From contig PEZR01000064.1 in assembly GCA_002773975.1 (NCBI GenBank), forward strand, positions 3,766 through 12,724: a stretch of 8,959 nt of DNA, written 5' to 3'. Source of the DNA: Bdellovibrio sp. CG10_big_fil_rev_8_21_14_0_10_47_8 (GTDB lineage Bacteria > Bdellovibrionota > Bdellovibrionia > Bdellovibrionales > Bdellovibrionaceae). A program made the translations under genes and the position numbers. Numbering within the stretch: the stretch's first letter is position 1; each line of letters starts with the position of its first letter. Below are positions 1 through 6,124 of this stretch, piece by piece. The notes under the pieces were generated by a model. The model was not told where the DNA came from, did no database searches, and worked only from the letters and a program-made list of their open reading frames with translations.

Positions 1-98
1 TTGACGGGCAAAAGATCGAGGACATTAAAGCTGAAAATGAAATCAACAAGTCTATCGACGAGGATGACCTTCCGTCCGGGGGAAATCAGCAGCCATGA
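1..98 (+). CDS. 3' end of an unidentified gene
   Basis: Only the last 31 codons are visible, in the frame that starts at position 3 and ends with TGA at 96-98. The tail is hydrophilic and charged, with a run of acidic residues followed by Pro-Ser-Gly-Gly and a Gln-Gln-Pro end, which suggests a disordered C-terminus. The function cannot be told from this piece. Its stop codon overlaps the ATG of the next gene (ATGA at 95-98), an arrangement typical of translationally coupled genes in one operon, and this is the main reason to believe the frame is coding. Confidence 0.6.
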   Translation, partial: DGQKIEDIKAENEINKSIDEDDLPSGGNQQP

Positions 99-457
99 GC
101 TCGAACTCTCGACTGGTTTGGTCCGATGATCCGAAAGATCAAAAGTGTCCCCGCTGCCATGAATTCAAAAAAAACTGCCAATGCGAGCCGATCTCAACGG
201 TGAAAAGCACCAATTGGGTTGCGGTCTTTCGTTTAGAGAAAAATGGCCGCGGTGGAAAGACAGTCACCGTGATTGATCAGCTCCCAAAACAGGAAATTTT
301 TCTCAGAGACCTCTGCAAAGAACTGAAAACCAAGTGCGGTGTCGGTGGTACCTATTCGACCGAGGGAAAAGAAGGCCTGATTGAAATTCAGGGCGACAAA
401 CGAATTCAAATCAAAACGATTTTTGATAAAAAAGGCTACAAGTACAAAGGAATGTAA
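95..457 (+). CDS. yciH: Translation initiation factor SUI1/eIF1-family protein (YciH)
   Basis: This 120-residue protein matches the bacterial YciH branch of the SUI1/eIF1 family, which binds the small ribosomal subunit and affects start-codon and initiator selection. The N-terminus (SNSRLVWS) resembles the usual YciH opening, so the ATG at 95 is the likely start. A cysteine cluster at C18-x2-C21-x6-C28-x-C30 looks like a small zinc-binding knuckle, which many but not all YciH proteins carry. The SUI1 fold follows from about residue 43, with GRGGKTVTVI, LCKELKTKCGVGGTYS and the family signature IEIQGDKR near residues 97-104. The gene overlaps the upstream gene by ATGA and the downstream gene by TAATG, so the three are probably co-translated. 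A purine-rich GGGGGA at 78-83 lies rather far from the start, so coupling may matter for expression. Confidence 0.93.
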   Translation: MSSNSRLVWSDDPKDQKCPRCHEFKKNCQCEPISTVKSTNWVAVFRLEKNGRGGKTVTVIDQLPKQEIFLRDLCKELKTKCGVGGTYSTEGKEGLIEIQGDKRIQIKTIFDKKGYKYKGM

Positions 458-699
458 TGATGTTAAAAAAACCAAAACACCCAACAATCTGGCTTGCGCT
501 CTTTGCAGTGACAATCATGATGCTCAGTGGCCGCATTTTCGCCGCAGAATCAACAGACGAAAACTCAGACAAGCCATCACCCTCTGCTAAGATAACCACT
601 CGGGATGCTAAAAAAATCTGCAAAGACCAGGGGAAAAAGGGCGCTGAATTAATTCAATGTATGAAAAAAGCCAAGGGCGAAACTGACGAAGAGAAATAG
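457..699 (+). CDS. Small secreted protein with paired cysteines, unknown function
   Basis: I do not recognise this 80-residue protein with confidence. Residues 1-30 look like a Sec signal peptide: a lysine-containing start, a hydrophobic stretch (WLALFAVTIMML) and a likely cleavage site at RIFA-AES, which leaves a periplasmic or exported product of about 50 residues. The mature part is Ser/Asp/Lys-rich and ends in KKICKDQGKKGAELIQCMKKA, with two cysteines 14 residues apart. This spacing and the K-G-x-x-L-x-x-C pattern resemble short PsiF-type repeats, but the match is weak. The gene begins inside the yciH stop (TAATG). AAAGGA at 446-451 serves as ribosome binding site for the ATG at 457 or the second one at 460. 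No clear terminator is seen before the convergent tadA end. Confidence 0.72.
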   Translation: MMLKKPKHPTIWLALFAVTIMMLSGRIFAAESTDENSDKPSPSAKITTRDAKKICKDQGKKGAELIQCMKKAKGETDEEK

Positions 700-711
700 A
701 TCCAGACGGGG

Positions 712-1167
712 CTATCCTCGGCGTGACTTAAAAAAATCACTCAAAATGCGAGAGCAGGGCTCTGCCAGAACTCCGCTGACAACTTCAAATCGATGATTGA
801 GCCGCGGATCTTTGCCAATGTTGAAGAGACTTTGCACGGCTCCTCCTTTGGCGTCCATAGCTCCAAAAACAACTTTGGAAATCCGGGCTTGAACCAAAGC
901 ACCGGCACACATGACGCACGGCTCCAGCGTGACATAGAGGGTGCAACCCAACAAACGCCAAGCCCCTAGCTTTTGCGAAGCTCGCTGAAGGGCGATCAAT
1001 TCCGCATGACCAAGGGGAGTTTTCAGGGTTTCCCGGCGATTTTGGCCGGTAGAAACCAACTGGTTGTCTTTGATGACCAGGGCTGCCACGGGAACTTCGC
1101 CCTTGGTCGCTGCTTTGGCCGCCAAGGCCAGGGCTTTTTTCATCCAATATTCATCAGAATGCGTCAT
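712..1167 (-). CDS. tadA: tRNA adenosine(34) deaminase
   Basis: This 151-residue protein belongs to the cytidine/deoxycytidylate deaminase fold. The zinc site is complete: HAE at residues 54-56 (zinc-binding His and catalytic Glu) and PCVMC at 83-87 (two zinc-binding Cys). The surrounding text GEVPVAALVI, LYVTLEPCVMCAGAL and GAMDAKGGAVQSL is typical of TadA, which converts A34 of tRNA-Arg(ACG) to inosine so that one tRNA reads three Arg codons. Length is normal for TadA. The ATG at 1165-1167 is the first possible start after an in-frame stop and gives the usual N-terminus, but no good Shine-Dalgarno sequence precedes it. The gene is divergent from rpsU and convergent with the small secreted gene, 12 nt away. 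A general CDA-family deaminase is the only alternative, and is less likely. Confidence 0.95.
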   Translation of the reverse strand: MTHSDEYWMKKALALAAKAATKGEVPVAALVIKDNQLVSTGQNRRETLKTPLGHAELIALQRASQKLGAWRLLGCTLYVTLEPCVMCAGALVQARISKVVFGAMDAKGGAVQSLFNIGKDPRLNHRFEVVSGVLAEPCSRILSDFFKSRRG

Positions 1168-1174
1168 AAGATCA

Positions 1175-1244
1175 TTGTAGAGGGCTCAAGCTCTGAAATC
1201 TATTGGAAAAATCGGAAGCACTTTGTTATATCCCACCTCTACAA
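1175..1244. repeat. 9-bp inverted repeat in the tadA/rpsU divergent region
   Basis: TTGTAGAGG at 1175-1183 and CCTCTACAA at 1236-1244 form a perfect 9-bp inverted repeat separated by 52 nt. Because the two genes are divergent, each gene has the same sequence CCTCTACAA in its own upstream region: directly before tadA on the minus strand, and between the candidate promoter and ribosome binding site of rpsU on the plus strand. A related direct repeat, AAATCTATT(C)GGAA, occurs at 1196-1208 and 1243-1256. The arms could bind one regulator at two sites, but this is inference from symmetry and position alone. Confidence 0.5.
1203..1232 (+). promoter_or_regulatory. Candidate sigma-70 promoter for rpsU, possibly bidirectional
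   Basis: TTGGAA at 1203-1208 as -35 and TATATC at 1227-1232 as -10 are 18 nt apart, and a TG one base before the -10 gives an extended -10 element. Transcription would start near 1239, about 35 nt before the rpsU start. The same bases read on the other strand give TATAAC (1230 down to 1225), a possible -10 for tadA. Promoters with symmetric -10 elements are known in bacteria. Each match to consensus is only partial, so this remains a candidate. Confidence 0.35.
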
Positions 1245-1272
1245 ATCTATTCGGAAGGCAGGTGATTTTACT

Positions 1273-1473
1273 ATGGCAATGGTCAAATTGAGAGAAGGCG
1301 AAAGCTTTGAATCTGCATTCCGTCGCTTTAAAAAGCAGTGCGAGAAAGCCGGAATTCTTTCCGAAGTTAAAAAACGCGAGCATTTTGAAAAACCAAGTGT
1401 TCGTTTGAAAAAGAAATCGATTTCAGCACGTAAACGCGCAGTTAAAAAACAGCGTCGCAGTTACGGCGAGTAA
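1273..1473 (+). CDS. rpsU: Small ribosomal subunit protein bS21
   Basis: This 66-residue, very basic protein is bS21, a late-assembling 30S protein near the anti-Shine-Dalgarno end of 16S rRNA that helps mRNA selection. Diagnostic features are the start MAMVKLREGESFESAFRRFK, a central KKREHFEKPS, and a Lys/Arg-rich tail (KKKSISARKRAVKKQRR). The start at 1273 is chosen because AGGTGA at 1260-1265 lies 7 nt upstream. The ATG at 1279 is 13 nt away, and longer in-frame extensions run antisense through tadA. It is the first gene of the macromolecular synthesis cluster and is followed by an intrinsic terminator, as in the classical rpsU-dnaG-rpoD arrangement, where this allows more S21 than primase or sigma. 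A candidate promoter and an inverted repeat lie just upstream. Confidence 0.96.
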   Translation: MAMVKLREGESFESAFRRFKKQCEKAGILSEVKKREHFEKPSVRLKKKSISARKRAVKKQRRSYGE

Positions 1474-1496
1474 TTGAATTATTTTTTATTCATCTC

Positions 1497-1535
1497 AAGA
1501 GGGATTGGGCTTTAACCCTTTCCCTCTTTGTTTTT
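1497..1535 (+). terminator. Intrinsic terminator after rpsU
   Basis: An 8-bp stem (AAGAGGGA 1497-1504 with TCCCTCTT 1521-1528) continues, after a 2x2 T-T internal loop, into GGG 1507-1509 paired with CCC 1516-1518 around a six-base loop. A T-rich tract (TTTGTTTTT, 1527-1535) follows at once. It starts 23 nt after the rpsU stop. It lies between rpsU and the rest of the same-strand cluster, so it is probably a partial terminator that lowers yqeY-dnaG-rpoD expression relative to rpsU, unless a separate promoter exists in 1536-1565. I see no convincing one. Confidence 0.85.
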
Positions 1536-1576
1536 AAATCTAGTTAGGCTCTGCAATGAGCAAGTGAGGTTTGTCG

Positions 1577-2023
1577 ATGGAACTCAGAGAAAAAATCATG
1601 AATGACATGAAAACAGCCATGCGTGAAAAAAACCAGATCAAACTGGATACAATTCGTTTTCTTCAGTCGGCGATTAAAAATCGAGAAATTGAACTTCGGC
1701 CCGAAGCCATCACGGCCGATGATGTGTTGGGTGTGTTGAAAAAACTGGTGAAGCAAAGAAAAGAATCCATCGAGCAATATCAGGCGGCTCAGCGGCAAGA
1801 CCTGGCTGACAAAGAGATGGCTGAGCTCAAAGTGATCGAAGGCTATTTGCCTGCACAAATGGGCAAAGATCAGGTCGAGACTTTGGTGACTCAGGTGATC
1901 GCCGAGATGAAGGCCGCTTCCATCAAGGATATGGGGCCGGTGATGAAGGCAGTGATGGCCAAAACTGGTGGCGCTGCCGACAACAAAATGGTGAGTGAAA
2001 TTATCAAATCAAAACTGACTTAA
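1577..2023 (+). CDS. yqeY: YqeY/GatB-like domain protein
   Basis: This 148-residue all-alpha protein belongs to the YqeY family, which is related to the C-terminal tRNA-binding tail of the amidotransferase subunit GatB. Family marks are an N-terminal helical segment (residues 1-40), the motif YLPAQM near residue 93, and the C-terminal DMGPVMKAVMAKTGGAADNKMV, close to the usual D-M-G-x-V-M...G.AD.k.V signature. A role linked to tRNA or aminoacylation is usually suggested but not proven. ATG 1577 is chosen because GAGG at 1566-1569 is 7 nt upstream; a TTG two codons earlier would be too close. The gene lies between the rpsU terminator and dnaG (20-nt gap), and yqeY occupies this place in many bacteria, consistent with co-transcription with dnaG and rpoD. 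Confidence 0.92.
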   Translation: MELREKIMNDMKTAMREKNQIKLDTIRFLQSAIKNREIELRPEAITADDVLGVLKKLVKQRKESIEQYQAAQRQDLADKEMAELKVIEGYLPAQMGKDQVETLVTQVIAEMKAASIKDMGPVMKAVMAKTGGAADNKMVSEIIKSKLT

Positions 2024-2043
2024 ACCAAAGAACAAAGGGATCC

Positions 2044-4026
2044 ATGAAATTTTCCCCCGAGTTCATCGAGAGAGTCGCTGAGGGCAATAACCTCGTCGAC
2101 ATTATCTCTCAACATACTCAACTGAAACCAGCAGGCAGCGGCTTGATGGGGCGTTGTCCATTTCCGGATCACCCTGAGAAAACCCCGAGCTTTTCAGTCT
2201 CGGAAACGAAGCAGGTTTATCATTGTTTCGGTTGCCATAAAAAGGGCAACATCTATACCTTTCTTCAGCAGTACAACGGCATGTCTTTTCGAGAGGCCGT
2301 CGAATTTTTGGCACAAAGAGCGCAGATCGCGCTTCCGCAGGTCAATGAACAAGAGGCCAGTCGGTTTGATGCAATCACTCAGAAGAAACGGCAGCTTGGA
2401 CAGGTCAATAAGCTGGCCGCCAACTATTTTCACGAGAATCTTTTGAGATTGCCGGTGGATCATCCCGTTCGGCAATACACCGAGAAGCGAAAAATCACTC
2501 AGGAAATGATTGAAACTTTTCAGGTTGGTTATGCCAGTGACGACTGGGATGGCTTGGTCCAGCATCTGCAAAGTAAAAATATATCCATGGCTTTGGCTGA
2601 GGAAGCTCGTTTGGTAAAGGCTCGCTCTGGTGGTAAGACGGGGTACTTTGACTTGTTCCGAGACCGCTTGATTTTTCCAATTGTGTCGACCATGGCTGAG
2701 CCGATTGCCTTTGGCGGTCGAATTATTTTTCAAGGAGAGCCCAAATACTTAAACTCTCCAGAGACCCCTGTTTTTCACAAGGGCAAGGTCCTTTATGGTC
2801 TTTACCAAACCGCTAAATTCATTCGCAGTGAAGACTCAGCCGTTATTGTCGAAGGATACATGGATTTGGTGTCTTTGTATCAAGCAGGCATTCAAAATGT
2901 CGTAGCCACCATGGGAACGGCTTTGACCTCGGACCATGGTCGTCTCTTGGGGCGGATCACAAAAAATGTGGTGGTTCTTTTTGATGGAGACAGTGCTGGT
3001 CAGGAAGCAGCGGAGCGAAGTTTGCCGATCTTATTGGCGGCGGGACTTTTTCCAAAAGGTTTGGTTTTGCCGGACAACCAAGATCCAGATGATTTTGTGA
3101 AAACGCAGGGGCCAGAGGCTTTGAAAAATCTGATGGCCATGGCGCCGGATCTGATGATGATGATTCTTCAGATGTGGATGAAGGGCTATCGGGCGGAGCC
3201 CGCCGAGAAGGTCAAGCTGTCGAACCGCTTGATACCGATCTTTCAGGCCATCCAAGATCCTCGCTTAAAACAGCTTTATTGTGCTGAAATTTCCCAGAAG
3301 ATGGGGGTCGAGGACCGTTGGCTTCGACAGGCATTGCAGGCTCCGGGTCCTCAGCAGAGCGTAAACGCGGCCGGAAATGACTTTCAGCAGAAAAATTTTC
3401 AGACTGGCATTGCGGGATCTTTCAGAGGTGAAAACGCCTCGACAAACGCAACTGATGCAGCTGATGCAACGAATGGGCCGATTTTAAATCCGCAAATCGC
3501 CGAAGAAATTCATGATCAGATACAATTAAAAGGGGCTTCACAAGCAGAGGTCTTGTTGATGGGGATGGTATTAAAAAATCATGCCAACTTTGATCTGTTT
3601 CTCAGAGGAGAACTTCTCGAGGAGATTCCCCATCCAGGTGTGAAGCAAGTGTTGAAAAGAGCCGCAGAGGTGTATAGACAAGTCCCTGAAAAGTTTGATA
3701 AATTAACCAGTCTTTTGGCTTCGTTCGTCGACCGTCCAGAGTTCCTTATTGAAAGCTCTCCGTTGATGGGCTCGGGTTCGGATGATGGTGATGACTCAAA
3801 GGTAATACTGGATTGCATGCGCAAAGTGAAAGAGCAGATAATTTTGCAAAAAAGAAAACAGCTCACTCAGGAAATGAAAAATCATGTTGGTTCTGAAAAA
3901 CATCATCAACTGATGTTGGAGCTGGCCGAATTGAAAAAACAAGAACTGAGTTTACGGGCCAACGGTTTTATTATTGTTTCACCAGAAATGGCCTCAGAGA
4001 CAGAGGACGGCGCAAAGTCGGTATAG
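2044..4026 (+). CDS. dnaG: DNA primase
   Basis: This 660-residue protein is the replicative primase, which makes RNA primers at the fork with the DnaB helicase. The N-terminal zinc-binding domain has C38, H43, C61 and C64 (CPFPDHPEKTPSF, then HCFGCHKKGN); the first pair is spaced C-x4-H instead of the common C-x2-H. The RNA polymerase core includes RLIFPI (208-213), GGR (224-226) and YLNSPETPVFHKG (235-247). The TOPRIM motif VEGYMD (269-274) provides the catalytic Glu, and LFDGDSAG (312-319) and DNQDPDDF (344-351) the metal-binding acidic residues. Residues about 430-480 form a low-complexity Gln/Asn/Ala/Thr linker, after which the C-terminal helicase-interaction region is poorly conserved. 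Length is slightly above the usual 580-640. AAAGGGA (2034-2040) precedes the start. The gap to rpoD is 61 nt with no terminator. Confidence 0.97.
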   Translation: MKFSPEFIERVAEGNNLVDIISQHTQLKPAGSGLMGRCPFPDHPEKTPSFSVSETKQVYHCFGCHKKGNIYTFLQQYNGMSFREAVEFLAQRAQIALPQVNEQEASRFDAITQKKRQLGQVNKLAANYFHENLLRLPVDHPVRQYTEKRKITQEMIETFQVGYASDDWDGLVQHLQSKNISMALAEEARLVKARSGGKTGYFDLFRDRLIFPIVSTMAEPIAFGGRIIFQGEPKYLNSPETPVFHKGKVLYGLYQTAKFIRSEDSAVIVEGYMDLVSLYQAGIQNVVATMGTALTSDHGRLLGRITKNVVVLFDGDSAGQEAAERSLPILLAAGLFPKGLVLPDNQDPDDFVKTQGPEALKNLMAMAPDLMMMILQMWMKGYRAEPAEKVKLSNRLIPIFQAIQDPRLKQLYCAEISQKMGVEDRWLRQALQAPGPQQSVNAAGNDFQQKNFQTGIAGSFRGENASTNATDAADATNGPILNPQIAEEIHDQIQLKGASQAEVLLMGMVLKNHANFDLFLRGELLEEIPHPGVKQVLKRAAEVYRQVPEKFDKLTSLLASFVDRPEFLIESSPLMGSGSDDGDDSKVILDCMRKVKEQIILQKRKQLTQEMKNHVGSEKHHQLMLELAELKKQELSLRANGFIIVSPEMASETEDGAKSV

Positions 4027-4087
4027 ATCGTTAAAGAAATAAAATACGCGAAAATGGACTGACAAAGACAGAGAAAAAGGAAGCCTG

Positions 4088-5908
4088 ATGAAATCAAATT
4101 CAAAAGAAGAACCAGGAAAAGAATTAACCCTGGCCGCTCAAGAAACCGTGATCAAAGAAGAGATTCAACGTTTCTTAAAAATGGCGAAAGAAAAAGGCAC
4201 CTTGACGATCGAAGAGATCAACGAGCTTTTGCCTCCTGAAATTGTTGCCGCGTCTGTTCTGGATTCTTTCATGCAGGCTCTTGAGATCAATGGTGTTGTC
4301 ATCACGGATCTATCCGAGCTTAAACAAACAGATGATGAAGAAAAAGAAGCTTTCTTAGCAGATCCTGACAAAGAAGACGAAGAAGTCGACGAAGAAGAGA
4401 AAAAAGAAAGTGAAGATGTTAAAGGCAACGACCCAGTTCGTCTTTACTTGCGAAAAATGGGATCTGTTTCTTTGCTGACCCGCGAGGGTGAGGTCGAGAT
4501 CGCTCGGCGAATTGAAAAAGGGGAGCGAGAAATCGTTCGCGCCATTTTGATGTCACCGATCGGAACTGTGGAGATCATTAATCTGGGTCGACGTTTGGAT
4601 CAGGGAAGAATCAAAGTAAAATCGATCTTTCGTGGTCTCGAAGATGAAGACACTCAGTACGACGAAAAAGAGTATATCGACAAGATTCACGAGCTCATTG
4701 GATTGGTGACTGAATATCAAACAGCAGTTGGAAAAGATTTCGAAGCCCTCAGAAACGAGGCCATTCCTCATTCTCAAAAAGAAGCCGTGATGAAAGACCT
4801 CACGGTTTTGAATGAGAAATTGATGGCGAATTTTGAGAGCGTCAATTTTAACCGAAAAACAATCAATCGCGTTGTTATCAAGTTTAAGAACTTGGTCAAT
4901 CGTATGGCGACTTTGCGACGTCGAATCAAAGACGGAAACGAGAAAACTTTCTCGAAAGATGTCAGTGCCATGATGGAGCGATTGAAGTTGATCGAGTCCA
5001 ATGAAAAAGAGTTGATGAAAATGACTCGGGACACGGGTCTGAATTACAATCGATTCCGTTCTTATGCGATCAAAGCTCAGGATGCAAAAAACCGTCTTGA
5101 GCGTTTGGATAAAGAAACTGAGATGAATTACACCTGGATCAAAGAGACCTATACCGCGATCTGGAAAGGTGAGCGAGAAGCCGACGCTGCCAAATCAGAA
5201 CTGGTTGAAGCGAATCTTCGTCTCGTTGTTTCCATTGCCAAAAAATACACCAATCGGGGTCTGCAGTTCTTGGATCTGATTCAAGAGGGCAATATCGGCT
5301 TGATGAAGGCAGTGGATAAGTTCGAGTATCGTCGTGGATATAAATTCTCAACTTATGCGACCTGGTGGATTCGACAGGCCATCACGCGAGCCATCGCGGA
5401 TCAGGCCCGTACAATTCGTATTCCGGTGCACATGATTGAAACGATCAACAAGCTGGTGCGAACTTCCAGATACTTGGTTCAAGAACTGGGTCGTGAACCC
5501 ATTCCTGAAGAGATCGCCGAGAAAATGGACATGCCTGTGGACAAGGTCCGTAAGGTTTTGAAAATTGCCAAAGAACCAATTTCTCTGGAAACTCCGGTGG
5601 GTGAAGAAGAAGACTCTCACTTGGGTGATTTTATCGAGGACAAAAAGGTTATCAATCCAGCTGAGGCCATTGTGAACTTAAATCTGGCTGAACAAACCCG
5701 TCGGGTTTTGTCGACCCTGACTCCGCGAGAGGAAAAAGTCCTTCGTATGCGTTTTGGTATTGGTGAAGAGTCCGATCACACCTTGGAAGAGGTTGGTCAG
5801 GATTTCAACGTGACTCGTGAGCGGATTCGACAAATTGAAGCCAAAGCTTTGCGTAAGCTTCGTCATCCCTCGCGATCCAACAAATTGAAAACCTTCATCG
5901 ACACATAA
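4088..5908 (+). CDS. rpoD: Principal RNA polymerase sigma factor (sigma-70)
   Basis: This 606-residue protein is the housekeeping sigma factor, which directs RNA polymerase to -10/-35 promoters. Domains in order: region 1.1 (about 15-80), a strongly acidic linker (about 80-112), region 1.2 (NDPVRLYLRKMG, 114-125), a non-conserved insert to about 370, then region 2 from ANLRLVVSIAKKYTNRG (375 on) through FEYRRGYKFSTYATWWIRQA, which contacts and melts the -10. PVHMIE (446-451) opens region 3. Region 4.2 has TRERIRQIEAKAL (576-588), the -35-binding helix-turn-helix, and ends HPSRSNKLKTFID. The presence of region 1.1 and the long insert, and a length near that of E. coli RpoD (613), mark it as the primary sigma and not RpoS or RpoH. 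AAGGAA at 4077-4082 is the ribosome binding site. Confidence 0.98.
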   Translation: MKSNSKEEPGKELTLAAQETVIKEEIQRFLKMAKEKGTLTIEEINELLPPEIVAASVLDSFMQALEINGVVITDLSELKQTDDEEKEAFLADPDKEDEEVDEEEKKESEDVKGNDPVRLYLRKMGSVSLLTREGEVEIARRIEKGEREIVRAILMSPIGTVEIINLGRRLDQGRIKVKSIFRGLEDEDTQYDEKEYIDKIHELIGLVTEYQTAVGKDFEALRNEAIPHSQKEAVMKDLTVLNEKLMANFESVNFNRKTINRVVIKFKNLVNRMATLRRRIKDGNEKTFSKDVSAMMERLKLIESNEKELMKMTRDTGLNYNRFRSYAIKAQDAKNRLERLDKETEMNYTWIKETYTAIWKGEREADAAKSELVEANLRLVVSIAKKYTNRGLQFLDLIQEGNIGLMKAVDKFEYRRGYKFSTYATWWIRQAITRAIADQARTIRIPVHMIETINKLVRTSRYLVQELGREPIPEEIAEKMDMPVDKVRKVLKIAKEPISLETPVGEEEDSHLGDFIEDKKVINPAEAIVNLNLAEQTRRVLSTLTPREEKVLRMRFGIGEESDHTLEEVGQDFNVTRERIRQIEAKALRKLRHPSRSNKLKTFIDT

Positions 5909-5918
5909 TCCAATCGGC

Positions 5919-5995
5919 GCGGGGTTAGCTTAGTTGGTTAAAGCAGCCGGCTCATAACCGGCGGACCGGGGGTTCAAATCCCTCACCCCGTACCA
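5919..5995 (+). tRNA. tRNA with anticodon CAU, probably elongator tRNA-Met
   Basis: The 77-nt cloverleaf is complete and CCA is encoded. The acceptor stem pairs GCGGGGT with ACCCCGT, with a G-U wobble at 1-72. The D arm is GCTT/AAGC around a loop with TTGG, the anticodon stem is GCCGG/CCGGC with loop CTCATAA (CAT at 5953-5955), the variable loop has five bases, and the T arm is GGGGG/CCCTC around TTCAAAT. The anticodon stem lacks the three G-C pairs next to the loop that mark initiator tRNA, and 1-72 is not a C-A mismatch, so this is not tRNA-fMet. tRNA-Ile2, which needs lysidine at C34, also carries CAU and cannot be fully excluded. It begins 10 nt after the rpoD stop and is probably on the same transcript. 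Confidence 0.95.
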
Positions 5996-5997
5996 GT

Positions 5998-6066
5998 CTC
6001 GCGCAAGGCGAGCTGGGTCTCTATAGGGCGACCCATTGGGTTAGGCTCTTCGCGGTTGGGAAGAGC
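5998..6066 (+). other. Three consecutive hairpins after the tRNA
   Basis: Three inverted repeats follow one another: CTCGC 5998-6002 with GCGAG 6008-6012; TGGGTC 6014-6019 with GACCCA 6030-6035; and GCTCTT 6045-6050 with AAGAGC 6061-6066. None is followed by a T-tract, so this is not a standard intrinsic terminator on either strand. It may be a processed tRNA trailer, a Rho-dependent end region, or a barrier between the converging rpoD/tRNA and barrel-gene transcripts. I see no gene in 5996-6124. CCAGTG/CGCTGG at 6102-6107 and 6117-6122 adds a weaker fourth hairpin. Confidence 0.45.
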
Positions 6067-6124
6067 AATAGATTCAAGCTGTCTGGAGTGGATTGGGAAG
6101 AACCAGTGAATTTTTCTCGCTGGA

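Noticed and set aside
660..735. Bidirectional terminator between the small secreted gene and tadA
   Set aside because: Only a 3-bp stem before a T-run, or a GTGA/TCAC pair inside the tadA coding end, can be found. Neither is convincing.
973..1272. In-frame N-terminal extension of rpsU
   Set aside because: It runs antisense through tadA, and bS21 is normally about 60-70 residues. The ATG at 1273 has a good ribosome binding site.
1571..1576. TTG start for yqeY two codons before the ATG
   Set aside because: The GAGG ribosome binding site ends only 1 nt before it, while the ATG at 1577 has proper 7-nt spacing.
3430..3480. Tandem ACTGATGC/GCTGATGC-like repeats in dnaG
   Set aside because: This is a short low-complexity Ala/Thr/Asp stretch in the linker between the primase core and C-terminal domain, common in DnaG proteins, with no sign of an independent repeat element.
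5919..5995. tRNA gene as an integration (att) site for a mobile element
   Set aside because: No copy of the tRNA 3' end, integrase or phage-type gene is visible to the right, and the neighbouring genes are ordinary envelope genes.
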